A DNA stretch of 18,234 bases from Actinomycetota bacterium (GTDB lineage: Bacteria; Actinomycetota; Actinomycetes; S36-B12): contig WLLZ01000028.1 in assembly GCA_009700485.1 (NCBI GenBank), positions 1-18,234 of the forward strand. The letters are read 5' to 3'. The position numbers and the translations under genes were made by a program. This document shows, in pieces, positions 1 through 8,084 of this stretch. How positions within the stretch are numbered: the first letter of the stretch is position 1; the number at the start of each line of letters is the position of its first letter. Under the pieces are notes generated by a model. That model was not told where the DNA came from. It did not search any database and saw nothing but the letters and a program-made list of their open reading frames with translations.

Positions 1-863
1 CCGATGACAACGGGTGCATAGAACTCGCTCGCCGCCGGAAAGATCGGCAGGCAATACCGGATCATGCCGAAGGTTCCGATTTTGTCGAGCACCCCGATAA
101 GCAATACCGCGGTTCCGGGCTTTGAAGCACTCGCCGCATCGGGCAACCAGGTGTGGAAAGGCCAGAGCGGGGCCTTTATCGCGAAAGCGAAGAAGAACCC
201 GAGGAACAACAATTTCTCGGCCGTCGGGTCCATCTCCAAGCCGACTAGCGAAAGGTAATCGAAGGTACCTTTACCGGTAACCTGGGCTGAAACGACATAG
301 AGCCCGATCATTGAGGTCAACATGAAAAGCCCACCGAGCAAGCCGTAAAGCAAGAATTTGACAGCTGCATAGGACCGCTGCGGACCGCCGTAACGGCCGA
401 TCATGAAGTAGACCGGGATCAGAATTACTTCAAATAAGACGAAGAACATGAAGACGTCGGTGGCGGCGAACACCCCGATCATCAATGTTTCCATCGCCAA
501 AATCAATGCGAAGTAGCCCTTAACCGAACCGCCGCTGGTGGCATCAACATCCCGCCACCCCGCAATAACCACAATCGGCACCAAAGTCGTGGCTAATGCG
601 ATCAGGACTAGCCCGATGCCGTCAACACCAACCGAATATGAAATACCAAACGCGGGTATCCATGGGTAGGACTCTACGAACTGAAACGGCTCATTGGAAG
701 CACCATTGAACTGGAGCGCCATGACGATGGTCAATGCCAAGGTGACTAATGAAATTGCCAACGCCAATTGCTTAGCAAGAGTCGGTCGTGACTTAGGAAG
801 CAAAACCACGAGGACACTGCCGATCAGGGGTACGACCGCGAGGATCGTCAACCAGGGGGTCAT
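1..863 (-). CDS. nuoM: NADH-quinone oxidoreductase subunit M (partial, 3' end beyond left edge)
   Basis: Antiporter-like, proton-pumping membrane subunit of complex I. The window holds the first 287 codons plus two bases, and the frame stays open to the left edge. The protein begins MTPWLTILAV and is strongly hydrophobic, with repeated membrane segments. Two hallmark charged residues of the Mrp-antiporter-like subunits are visible: Glu145 in FVLFEVILIP, and Lys230 in FAFAIKAPLWPFHTWLPDA, just before the broken helix region. The ATG at 863 overlaps the nuoL stop as ATGA, which fixes the start and implies translational coupling. nuoN would be expected after it, outside the window. The DKIGTFGMIRYCLPIFP stretch is typical of actinobacterial NuoM. 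The assignment to NuoM rather than NuoL or NuoN rests on this motif set and on gene order. Confidence 0.97.
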   Translation of the reverse strand, partial: MTPWLTILAVVPLIGSVLVVLLPKSRPTLAKQLALAISLVTLALTIVMALQFNGASNEPFQFVESYPWIPAFGISYSVGVDGIGLVLIALATTLVPIVVIAGWRDVDATSGGSVKGYFALILAMETLMIGVFAATDVFMFFVLFEVILIPVYFMIGRYGGPQRSYAAVKFLLYGLLGGLFMLTSMIGLYVVSAQVTGKGTFDYLSLVGLEMDPTAEKLLFLGFFFAFAIKAPLWPFHTWLPDAASASKPGTAVLLIGVLDKIGTFGMIRYCLPIFPAASEFYAPVVI

Positions 864-2761
864 GAAAGCCTCACCAAGACGAGAGCGGCAACAATTAAGA
901 CTGCGCCACCCAACATTGAAAGTGCATATGAGCGAGCAAAACCTGATTGGGTGCGACGCAACCGGCCCGAGGCACCACCAACGAATGCGGCGCTCCCGTT
1001 AACGAAACCGTCAATCCAGGACGAGTCGAACCACGTAAGCCAACGAGCAAGTGTGAAGGACGGGCGCACCACGACCACCTCGTTCACCAAATCACCATAA
1101 AGATCGCGTCGGGCCGCGCGGGTTAACCAATTACCCGAAGGCGCGTCGACCGGCACCGGCTTAGCCCCGTACTGGCGCCAACCAATGAAAGCACCGATCA
1201 AGACAACCACCAAAGTGATAGCCATCAGGGTGGTGGATGACAATTGGGTGGGATTACTCGCAAATCCAACAACCGGCTCCAGCCAGGTTTCGATATTGCC
1301 CCAGAACAGCAATGCCATGCCCAAGAAGGTAGAGCCGATCGCCAAGATGACAAGGGGGATGGTCATGACAGCGGGTGACTCATGCGGGTGCACGTCATCC
1401 TCCCACCGCGCCTTGCCGAAGAAGGTCATAGCGATCATGCGAGTCATATAGAACCCAGTTATGCCGGCTCCCAAAATCGCTGCAGCACCAATGACCCAGC
1501 TGCGTTCGAAAGCAGCGTGGATGATTTCGTCCTTAGACCAGAATCCAGCGAACGGCGGAATACCCATAATCGCTAGATATCCGGCCATGAATGTCACGAA
1601 GGTGATGATCATTAACCCCCGCAACGCACCATAGCGGCGCATGTTCACGTTGTCCTTCATGCCATGCATTACCGAGCCGGCGCCGAGGAACAAACCGGCC
1701 TTGAAAACGCCGTGAGTCAGCAGATGGAAGATTGCGAATACATAACCGATTGGACCGAGCCCCGCCGCGAAGATCATGTAGCCAATTTGACTCATGGTCG
1801 ACCCAGCAAGTGACTTTTTGATATCGTCCTTGGCCGAACCGATGATGGCTCCCATGAAGATCGTGATCAGCCCGATGAGAACTACGGCGCCGGCGGCCCA
1901 GACTGCTCGATCGAATACCGCATTACTCCGAACGATGAGATACACCCCGGCGGTGACCATGGTCGCCGCGTGAATTAGCGCAGATACCGGTGTCGGGCCT
2001 TCCATCGCATCTAAGAGCCAAGCTTGCAGCGGGAACTGCGCTGATTTACCGCAGGCCGCCAAGAGCAGGAGCAGGCCGATTGCCGTAAGGGTGCCTTCAC
2101 TGGCTTCGGCGGCTTGGCCAAACACGTCACTAAACGAAACCGAGCCAAAAGTCACGAACATGACCATGATCGCCAGGCTCAGACCTACGTCACCAACGCG
2201 GTTGATGATGAAAGCTTTCTTAGCGGCAGCAGCGGCCGTGGGTTTGATCTGCCAGAACCCGATCAACAGGTAGCTAGCCAATCCCACTCCCTCCCAGCCG
2301 ACATAGAGCAGGAGGTAGTTGTTAGCAAGAACCAGCAACAACATTGCCGCAACGAATAAGTTCAGGTAGCCGAAGAACTTCCGCTTATCGGCATCATGTG
2401 ACATGTAGCCGATGGAATAGATATGGATCAGTGAACCCACAATGGTTATTAGTAGGACGAAAACCATCGAAAGTTGGTCAAGCTGGAAAGCCATATCGGC
2501 TTGGAACCCATCGGCGAAAACCCAAGTGAATAGGCTCTGCCCGACCGAGCGCTCCTCTGCTGGGTGCCCCATCATCGCTACCAGCATCAACACAGCGAGC
2601 ACCGCGGATCCGACCACTGTTAGCACTCCGAGGTACGGGCCCCACGAGTTGGTACGACGGCCTCCCAGCAGTAGAACTGCCGCCCCAAAAAGTGGCAAAG
2701 CAATAAGCAGCCAGATCAGGGAGAACACGCCCTCTGCGGGCATGAGCTCTATCACGGTCAT
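860..2761 (-). CDS. nuoL: NADH-quinone oxidoreductase subunit L
   Basis: Largest antiporter-like subunit of complex I, at the distal end of the membrane arm, where it pumps protons and carries the long lateral helix. At 633 residues it is of normal length. Expected residues are present: Glu157 in YVGWEGVGLASYLLIGFW, Asp191 after NRVG, Lys239 in AACGKSAQFPLQAWLLDAM, and His264 in SALIHAATMVTAGVYL, followed by KKSLAGSTMSQIGYM and HLLTHGVFKAGLFLGAGS. The start is slightly uncertain. The ATG at 2761 has an AAAAGGAA purine run almost touching it, while an in-frame ATG at 2743 (Met7, MPAEGVFSL) would also give a complete protein. It lies 30 bases after nuoK, one of the few real gaps in the operon, and its stop overlaps the nuoM start. 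Confidence 0.98.
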   Translation of the reverse strand: MTVIELMPAEGVFSLIWLLIALPLFGAAVLLLGGRRTNSWGPYLGVLTVVGSAVLAVLMLVAMMGHPAEERSVGQSLFTWVFADGFQADMAFQLDQLSMVFVLLITIVGSLIHIYSIGYMSHDADKRKFFGYLNLFVAAMLLLVLANNYLLLYVGWEGVGLASYLLIGFWQIKPTAAAAAKKAFIINRVGDVGLSLAIMVMFVTFGSVSFSDVFGQAAEASEGTLTAIGLLLLLAACGKSAQFPLQAWLLDAMEGPTPVSALIHAATMVTAGVYLIVRSNAVFDRAVWAAGAVVLIGLITIFMGAIIGSAKDDIKKSLAGSTMSQIGYMIFAAGLGPIGYVFAIFHLLTHGVFKAGLFLGAGSVMHGMKDNVNMRRYGALRGLMIITFVTFMAGYLAIMGIPPFAGFWSKDEIIHAAFERSWVIGAAAILGAGITGFYMTRMIAMTFFGKARWEDDVHPHESPAVMTIPLVILAIGSTFLGMALLFWGNIETWLEPVVGFASNPTQLSSTTLMAITLVVVLIGAFIGWRQYGAKPVPVDAPSGNWLTRAARRDLYGDLVNEVVVVRPSFTLARWLTWFDSSWIDGFVNGSAAFVGGASGRLRRTQSGFARSYALSMLGGAVLIVAALVLVRLS

Positions 2762-2791
2762 TTCCTTTTCGTTGGTTGCTACCGGAACGGG

Positions 2792-3091
2792 CTAATACTT
2801 GAGCAAATTTGGTTCATCAATTGAGGCCGAGCGTCTACTTCTGAAAATCGTCACGATGATTGCTAGGCCCACTACAACTTCTGCGGCGGCCACCACCATG
2901 ACGAAGAAAGCTGCCACCTGGCCATCTAGGTTGCCGTTCATTCGGGCAAATGCAACAAATGCTAGGTTCGCTGCATTGAGCATCAGTTCGACACTCATGA
3001 AGACGATGATCGCGTTGCGGCGGACCAAAACCCCGATCGCGCCAAGGCTAAAGAGAATTGCCGACAAGATTATGTAGTTCGCCGGATTCAT
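2792..3091 (-). CDS. nuoK: NADH-quinone oxidoreductase subunit K
   Basis: Small membrane subunit of complex I that contributes to the proton path between the quinone module and the antiporter-like subunits. At 99 residues it matches the usual length of about 100, with three hydrophobic helices. The two membrane-embedded acidic residues of the family are visible: Glu35 in SVELMLNAANLAFVAF, and Glu71 in AAAEVVVGLAIIV. The C-terminal tail is short and charged. The ATG at 3091 overlaps the nuoJ stop as ATGA, so the start is well supported. It sits between nuoJ and nuoL in canonical order. Nothing in it is unusual. Confidence 0.98.
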   Translation of the reverse strand: MNPANYIILSAILFSLGAIGVLVRRNAIIVFMSVELMLNAANLAFVAFARMNGNLDGQVAAFFVMVVAAAEVVVGLAIIVTIFRSRRSASIDEPNLLKY

Positions 3092-3858
3092 TTCGACCCC
3101 CCACCCAAACTTTCGATCTGTTCGACCTCGTGGTGGTCTACCGGTCGCACATCACCTCGGGCGACAAGTGGCCCCGGGATACTTTGCGCACTTGGGGAAC
3201 CATCGGGAAGCAATGCCGGTGTATCTACCGCATTGTGGCGCGCATAGGTGCCAGAACTCGGCAGGTTACCGGGGTGCCCGGCACCAATGAATCGGGCCTT
3301 GGATAGTTCTTCTTGGCTTGCGCGCGGTAGCCAGCGTTCACGATGAGCTAACACCATCGCGCCCAGGGCAGCGGTAATTAGCAGTGCTGAAGTGACCTCA
3401 AAGGCAACAAGGTAATCGGTGAAAAGAAGACGTGCGATGCCTTGAACATTGCCCCCATCAACGCCATTTGCCTCATCTAGTCCCACCGGCACGACATCGG
3501 TCAAGCCTGCACCTATACCGGCCACCAGCAAGATTGCCAGACCCACGGCAAGCACGATGGCAACCAAGCGCTGGCCTTTTAGAGTTTCGATTAGCGAGTC
3601 GGACGAATCCACCCCCACCACCATTAGAACGAAGAGGAAGAGCATCATCACCGCGCCGGTATACACAACGACCTGCACCATGCCAAGGAACGGCGCTGAG
3701 TTCGCAACATATAAAACCGCGAGATTGATCATTGTCAGTGCCACCCACAGCGCGCTGTGCACTGCTTTTCGCGAAAGGATTAACCCAAGCGCCCCCAGCA
3801 CCGCTAAACCGCCGCTGAACCAAAAGACAATTTCTTCGCCCAGATTCACTTCGGTCAC
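3088..3858 (-). CDS. nuoJ: NADH-quinone oxidoreductase subunit J
   Basis: Membrane subunit of complex I next to the quinone-coupling region. The first ~175 residues are a hydrophobic multi-helix domain containing the conserved VVYTGAVMMLFLFVLMVVG helix, whose family counterpart changes conformation during turnover. The protein has 256 residues, longer than the ~185 of E. coli NuoJ. The extra part is a soluble tail of roughly 75 residues rich in Gly, Ser, Pro and His, ending HHEVEQIESLGGGSK. Comparable tails are known in actinobacterial NuoJ, so I regard it as lineage-typical. The start is GTG at 3858, overlapping the nuoI stop as GTGA, and the stop overlaps the nuoK ATG. Confidence 0.97.
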   Translation of the reverse strand: MTEVNLGEEIVFWFSGGLAVLGALGLILSRKAVHSALWVALTMINLAVLYVANSAPFLGMVQVVVYTGAVMMLFLFVLMVVGVDSSDSLIETLKGQRLVAIVLAVGLAILLVAGIGAGLTDVVPVGLDEANGVDGGNVQGIARLLFTDYLVAFEVTSALLITAALGAMVLAHRERWLPRASQEELSKARFIGAGHPGNLPSSGTYARHNAVDTPALLPDGSPSAQSIPGPLVARGDVRPVDHHEVEQIESLGGGSK

Positions 3859-4415
3859 GGTGACACCTGCTCTGCATCCGCAACCACCGCTTGCTCTGGC
3901 ACCGATCCGGTAATCCGATTGGCGTAGTAGTCAGTGTCGGTGGTGCCAGGAACCATCGGGTGTGGAGGTGCGAGCATCCCAGGTAGCAGTGGCGTCAACA
4001 GGTCCTGCTTCTCGTAAATGAGGTCAGCGCGATTGTTATCCGCCAACTCAAATTCATTGGTCATGGTAAGCGCACGTGTAGGGCAAGCCTCGATGCAAAG
4101 GCCGCAAAAAATGCAGCGCAGGTAGTTGATTTGGTAAACGCGACCGTAGCGCTCCCCTGGCGAGTGACGGTCACCCTCTTGGTTATCTGCCCCTTGTACG
4201 AAAATCGCATCTGCTGGGCATGCCCACGCACATAGTTCGCAACCGATGCACTTTTCTAAGCCATCAGCCCAGCGGTTGAGTTGATGCCTGCCGTGGTAGC
4301 GCGGCTTCGGTGGGAACTTCGCAGCCTGCTCTGGATACTGCTCGGTTACCACCTTTTTGAACATGGTGGCAAATGTGACCCCAAAGCCACGAACCACCTG
4401 TGGAAGTTCAGCCAT
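3855..4415 (-). CDS. nuoI: NADH-quinone oxidoreductase subunit I (8Fe-8S ferredoxin-type)
   Basis: Peripheral-arm subunit carrying clusters N6a and N6b, which pass electrons toward N2 in NuoB. Two complete 4Fe-4S ligand sets are visible: Cys56, Cys59, Cys62 and Cys66 in CIGCELCAWACP, and Cys101, Cys104, Cys107 and Cys111 in CIFCGLCIEACP. At 186 residues it has a C-terminal extension of about 50 residues (from LLTPLLPGML) beyond the ferredoxin core, as seen in actinobacterial homologues. The ATG at 4415 has a near-perfect Shine-Dalgarno six bases upstream and overlaps the end of nuoH by 8 bases, so the start is secure. Confidence 0.98.
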   Translation of the reverse strand: MAELPQVVRGFGVTFATMFKKVVTEQYPEQAAKFPPKPRYHGRHQLNRWADGLEKCIGCELCAWACPADAIFVQGADNQEGDRHSPGERYGRVYQINYLRCIFCGLCIEACPTRALTMTNEFELADNNRADLIYEKQDLLTPLLPGMLAPPHPMVPGTTDTDYYANRITGSVPEQAVVADAEQVSP

Positions 4416-5709
4416 CGATGGCCTCCTGTTGAACTACTGGGATATTTGATCGACGCGTCGTGAGAACGGCCTGCTGCCCGGGCATCGGCGGTACTGGGAA
4501 GCCACCAGCCATGGGCTCAAACGGCCGGCTATCGATCTCCTCGCGAATAAACTTTCGGGCCGCCTCGCGGCGATCTAGTGCCCCTTGCGCAAACCAAGAC
4601 CCAACCAAGAGCACGGCGATTACGATTGCACCGCCAATCAGCAATTGGCGATTGCTGAACTCGATGTCATTACGCAATACCCTCGCAGCAGCAACGACCA
4701 TGATCCAAACGATGGAAGCTGGGATCAAGACTTTCCAGCCGAATTTCATGAACTGGTCGTAGCGAAGGCGCGGGAGAGTAGCGCGAAGCCAAATGAACAC
4801 GAAAATGAATATCTGCACCTTGATCAACCACCAAAGCAGCGGCCACCAACCGGTGTTAGCCGACTCCCAAAGCGAAATGGGCCACGGCGCCAACCACCCG
4901 CCTAAGAACAAAGTTGTTGCAAGTGCGGAAACAGTGACCATATTGATGTACTCGGCCAAGAAGAACATCGCAAACTTCAGTGAGGAGTACTCAGTATGGA
5001 AGCCGCCGACCAACTCACCTTCGGCTTCGGGGAGATCAAACGGTGCCCGGTTGGTCTCACCAACCATTGAAGTTACGTAAATCAAGAAAGATGGCAGCAA
5101 AATCACCGCAAACCAAATCGGCTCTTGGGCGGTGATGATTTCAGATGTTGACATTGACCCTGCGTACAAGAAAACCGCCACGAAGGACATTCCCATGGCA
5201 ATTTCATAGGAAATCATTTGGGCACTTGAGCGCAATCCACCAAGGAGCGGGTAGGTGGAGCCAGAGGACCAACCGGCCAGCACAATTCCGTAGATGCCAA
5301 TGGAAGCAATAGCCAGTACATAAAGCACCGAGACCGGGAAGTCCGTAAGTTGAAGTGGTGTCTCGACCCCGAAAATTGACACCGTTGGGCCAAATGGGAT
5401 AACCGCGAATGCTAAGAATGCGGCTGTCGCTGAAATCACGGGGGCAATCCAGTAGACGCCCACATGGGCCGCTTTCGGAATAATTTCTTCCTTTAACCCG
5501 AGTTTGAAACCGTCCATCAAAGACTGAAGTAGGCCAAATGGGCCAACGCGGTTTGGTCCGATGCGGTTCTGCATGCGCGAAACCACTCGCCGCTCCCACC
5601 AGATGGTGAACAAGGTCAGCAGTACCAGCATGACGAAGATTGCGAGCGCCTTTAGCAGCACCAACCACCAAGGATCAATACCAAAGACCCCGAACTGCGA
5701 TCCGGTCAT
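4408..5709 (-). CDS. nuoH: NADH-quinone oxidoreductase subunit H
   Basis: Membrane subunit that forms much of the quinone-access chamber and connects the peripheral and membrane arms. Hallmarks are visible: WERRVVSRMQNRIGPNRVGP near residue 40, AFLAFAVIPFGP, the acidic loop GETNRAPFDLPEAEGELVGG, and the following FHTEYSSLKFAMFFLAEY. At 433 residues it is about 100 longer than E. coli NuoH. The excess is mostly C-terminal: after the last helix (LLVGSWFAQGAL) comes a charged, proline-containing tail of about 55 residues. Tails of this type occur in other actinobacterial NuoH proteins. The ATG at 5709 overlaps the nuoG stop as ATGA. Confidence 0.98.
   Translation of the reverse strand: MTGSQFGVFGIDPWWLVLLKALAIFVMLVLLTLFTIWWERRVVSRMQNRIGPNRVGPFGLLQSLMDGFKLGLKEEIIPKAAHVGVYWIAPVISATAAFLAFAVIPFGPTVSIFGVETPLQLTDFPVSVLYVLAIASIGIYGIVLAGWSSGSTYPLLGGLRSSAQMISYEIAMGMSFVAVFLYAGSMSTSEIITAQEPIWFAVILLPSFLIYVTSMVGETNRAPFDLPEAEGELVGGFHTEYSSLKFAMFFLAEYINMVTVSALATTLFLGGWLAPWPISLWESANTGWWPLLWWLIKVQIFIFVFIWLRATLPRLRYDQFMKFGWKVLIPASIVWIMVVAAARVLRNDIEFSNRQLLIGGAIVIAVLLVGSWFAQGALDRREAARKFIREEIDSRPFEPMAGGFPVPPMPGQQAVLTTRRSNIPVVQQEAIDG
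4422..4427 (-). promoter_or_regulatory. Strong Shine-Dalgarno of nuoI inside the end of nuoH
   Basis: The minus strand reads AGGAGG here, six bases before the nuoI ATG at 4415. It lies within the last codons of nuoH. It is the best ribosome binding site I saw in the nuo operon and supports this start together with independent reinitiation at nuoI. Confidence 0.8.
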
Positions 5710-8084
5710 GCCGCACCTCCGATGGTCACGGCCTGGCCAGCTCTCACACCGAGATCAAGGTAGAGAGCACAGCCTGGGGAATTCAGGGGCAAACACACGA
5801 CACCATCGAGAACGTCGCCGACCAGCAAAGGCAAAGTGACCGAGCCGAGCGGACCGGTAACCGTGATATTTTCAGGTGCCCCTAGGCCGGCGACGGTCTT
5901 CGCGGAGCAGGTCGCGGCAACAGCATGCGCCGTAGCGGCAAGGTATGGCTCCCCCTCCTGCATGACTCCGTTGTCAATAAGTGCCCGCCAGGTACTAACC
6001 AAATATGCAGCGTCAACAACTTGGCCGGCCGTGGTGTTCGGTTCTTCAGTGCGCGCACCTGCCCAGGCTCCAAGGGAACCTAACTCCTGACGGATGCCGG
6101 CCACGTCGCTGGCGCCGATTGGCACATTCATGGCACGTGCCAACATCCCCAGAACTATCGCATCAGACATCACTAAAGCGTCTTTGAAAGTTTGCGCGAA
6201 GGGACGCGGGCGTCCTTCCCAGTTCATGAAGGTTCCGGATTTTTCGGTTACTACAGCAACCGGGAAAACCACGTCGGCAAGTTCAGTAATAGCAGAGTGA
6301 TGGTTCTCGAGCGATACCACAAAAGCGGCGGCTTCGATGGCAGCCCGGCCAAGTACTTGGTCCGGCAGGTCAGCAAGTTCAACTCCGCCAGTGATTAGCG
6401 CGCCGATGCCGCCACCGGTAACCGCGCGCAATAAGGACTCCCCGGTTAACCCGGTGGTTTCCGGCAGTGACTCCACTCCCCAACACGCAGCAACTGCACC
6501 ACGTGCCTGATCATCTGACAGGGGCCGACCACCTGGGAGTAGGCCTGCGAAAGCGCCCGCGTCAAGTGCCCCTCGCTCCCCGGCCCTACGCGGCACCCAA
6601 GCGATGGAAGCACCCGTGGATCGGGCTAGTTCAAGTACTGCGGTGGCACCACCTTCAATGCCCGCGATGCGTTCACCGACCATAATGACCGCACCGGGTG
6701 TGCTCAGTTCCGCGCGCACCTTGGCAGGTAGGTCGGTTAGCGCCAATGCCTCGGCGCCCGGCTTAGCCGGAATCAATGTTCCTGCCAATTTACTTAATCC
6801 GCGCGTGACCGCCGCACCGACCGAGTAGACGTGCGTGCCCCCACCACGTGCCGCTTTACGCAACCGCAAGAACACAATCGGCGACTCGTCTTCAGGCTCA
6901 AAGGCGACGAGAACTACCGCCGGTGCCTTTTCGAGTGATTCGTATGTTGTGCGCACCGCGGTACCAGCTACCGAGGAGCGTAAAAACTGTGCTTCTTCGT
7001 CCGAAGACTCGCGGACGCGAAAATCAATATTGTCGGACTGCAGGACGGCTCGGGCGAACCGCGCGTACGCGTAAGCGTCTTCAACTGTTGAGCGCCCGCC
7101 AACGAGCACCCCATGGCTTGTTGCTGCCGCTAAGCCACGTGCGGCAACATCCAGAGCCTCAGGCCACGAAGCCGGACGTAACTGCCCGTTTTCACGAATT
7201 AGCGGCGTAGCCACCCGACCTTGCTCTTGATAAGTGAAAGCGAAACGACCTTTGTCGCAGTTCCACTCTTCGTTAACAGCGGGTTCATCCCACGCCAACC
7301 GGCGGGTGACCGTGCCGCGGCGATGGTCGGTGCGCAGTGAACAGCCGGATGCGCAGTGCTCACACGTTGTCGGGACGGAAACTAGATCAAATGGTCGCGA
7401 CCGGAATCGGTAGGCCGCGCTGGTCAATGCGCCGACCGGGCAAATCTGCACGGTGTTACCTGAGAAGTACGAGTCAAATGGCTGATCCGACGCGGTACCG
7501 ACTTGCTGATTGGATCCGCGTTCAAGTAACTCAAGCATTGGATCACCAGCGATTTGCTCTGCGAACCTGGTACACCGGGCGCACGAAACGCAACGCTCCC
7601 GATCGAGCAGGATCTGTGCGCTGACATTTATTGGCTTGGGGAAGGTGCGCTTCTCTTCTTCAAACCGAGACTCCGGGCGACCGGCGCTCATGGCTTGGTT
7701 CTGCAGTGGGCACTCGCCACCTTTATCGCATACCGGGCAATCGAGGGGGTGATTCAACAGCAGAAACTCCATCACGCCTTCTTGTGCATCTCGCGCAATC
7801 GGTGACGTCAATTGCGTTCGAACCTGCATTCCATCCGAAACCACCTGCGCGCATGCTGGCTGTGGTTTCGGGACACCCTCGATGTCAACCAAACACATGC
7901 GGCAAGCCGCAACCGGCTCAAGGAGCGGGTGATCACAAAACCGCGGAATCTCGATTCCGAGCAGCTCAGCTGCCCGAATTACGAGGGTGCCTTTGGGGAT
8001 TTCAATGGCGACGCCGTCAACGACAACGGTAACCAACTCCACCTGCGGGGTGAGATCTGATCCGGCATTACTGGTTATGGTCAT
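5706..8084 (-). CDS. nuoG: NADH-quinone oxidoreductase subunit G
   Basis: Largest peripheral-arm subunit, an electron wire from NuoF/NuoE to NuoI. Ligands for four clusters can be read: the 2Fe-2S site Cys50, Cys61, Cys64, Cys78; the N5 site His112, Cys116, Cys119, Cys125 with its unusual histidine; the N4 site Cys165, Cys168, Cys171, Cys215; and Cys241, Cys244, Cys248, Cys276, matching the extra N7 site found in only some bacteria such as E. coli and Thermus. Residues ~280-792 form the molybdopterin-oxidoreductase-like domain, which in this family does not carry molybdenum. The 792-residue length is normal. The ATG at 8084 overlaps the nuoF stop, and the stop overlaps nuoH. Confidence 0.98.
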   Translation of the reverse strand: MTITSNAGSDLTPQVELVTVVVDGVAIEIPKGTLVIRAAELLGIEIPRFCDHPLLEPVAACRMCLVDIEGVPKPQPACAQVVSDGMQVRTQLTSPIARDAQEGVMEFLLLNHPLDCPVCDKGGECPLQNQAMSAGRPESRFEEEKRTFPKPINVSAQILLDRERCVSCARCTRFAEQIAGDPMLELLERGSNQQVGTASDQPFDSYFSGNTVQICPVGALTSAAYRFRSRPFDLVSVPTTCEHCASGCSLRTDHRRGTVTRRLAWDEPAVNEEWNCDKGRFAFTYQEQGRVATPLIRENGQLRPASWPEALDVAARGLAAATSHGVLVGGRSTVEDAYAYARFARAVLQSDNIDFRVRESSDEEAQFLRSSVAGTAVRTTYESLEKAPAVVLVAFEPEDESPIVFLRLRKAARGGGTHVYSVGAAVTRGLSKLAGTLIPAKPGAEALALTDLPAKVRAELSTPGAVIMVGERIAGIEGGATAVLELARSTGASIAWVPRRAGERGALDAGAFAGLLPGGRPLSDDQARGAVAACWGVESLPETTGLTGESLLRAVTGGGIGALITGGVELADLPDQVLGRAAIEAAAFVVSLENHHSAITELADVVFPVAVVTEKSGTFMNWEGRPRPFAQTFKDALVMSDAIVLGMLARAMNVPIGASDVAGIRQELGSLGAWAGARTEEPNTTAGQVVDAAYLVSTWRALIDNGVMQEGEPYLAATAHAVAATCSAKTVAGLGAPENITVTGPLGSVTLPLLVGDVLDGVVCLPLNSPGCALYLDLGVRAGQAVTIGGAA

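Noticed and set aside
3449..3913. 154-codon plus-strand open frame antisense to nuoJ
   Set aside because: It lies opposite a gene with full family features, and its product is low-complexity Thr/Pro/Ser/Arg sequence typical of a reverse-strand shadow.
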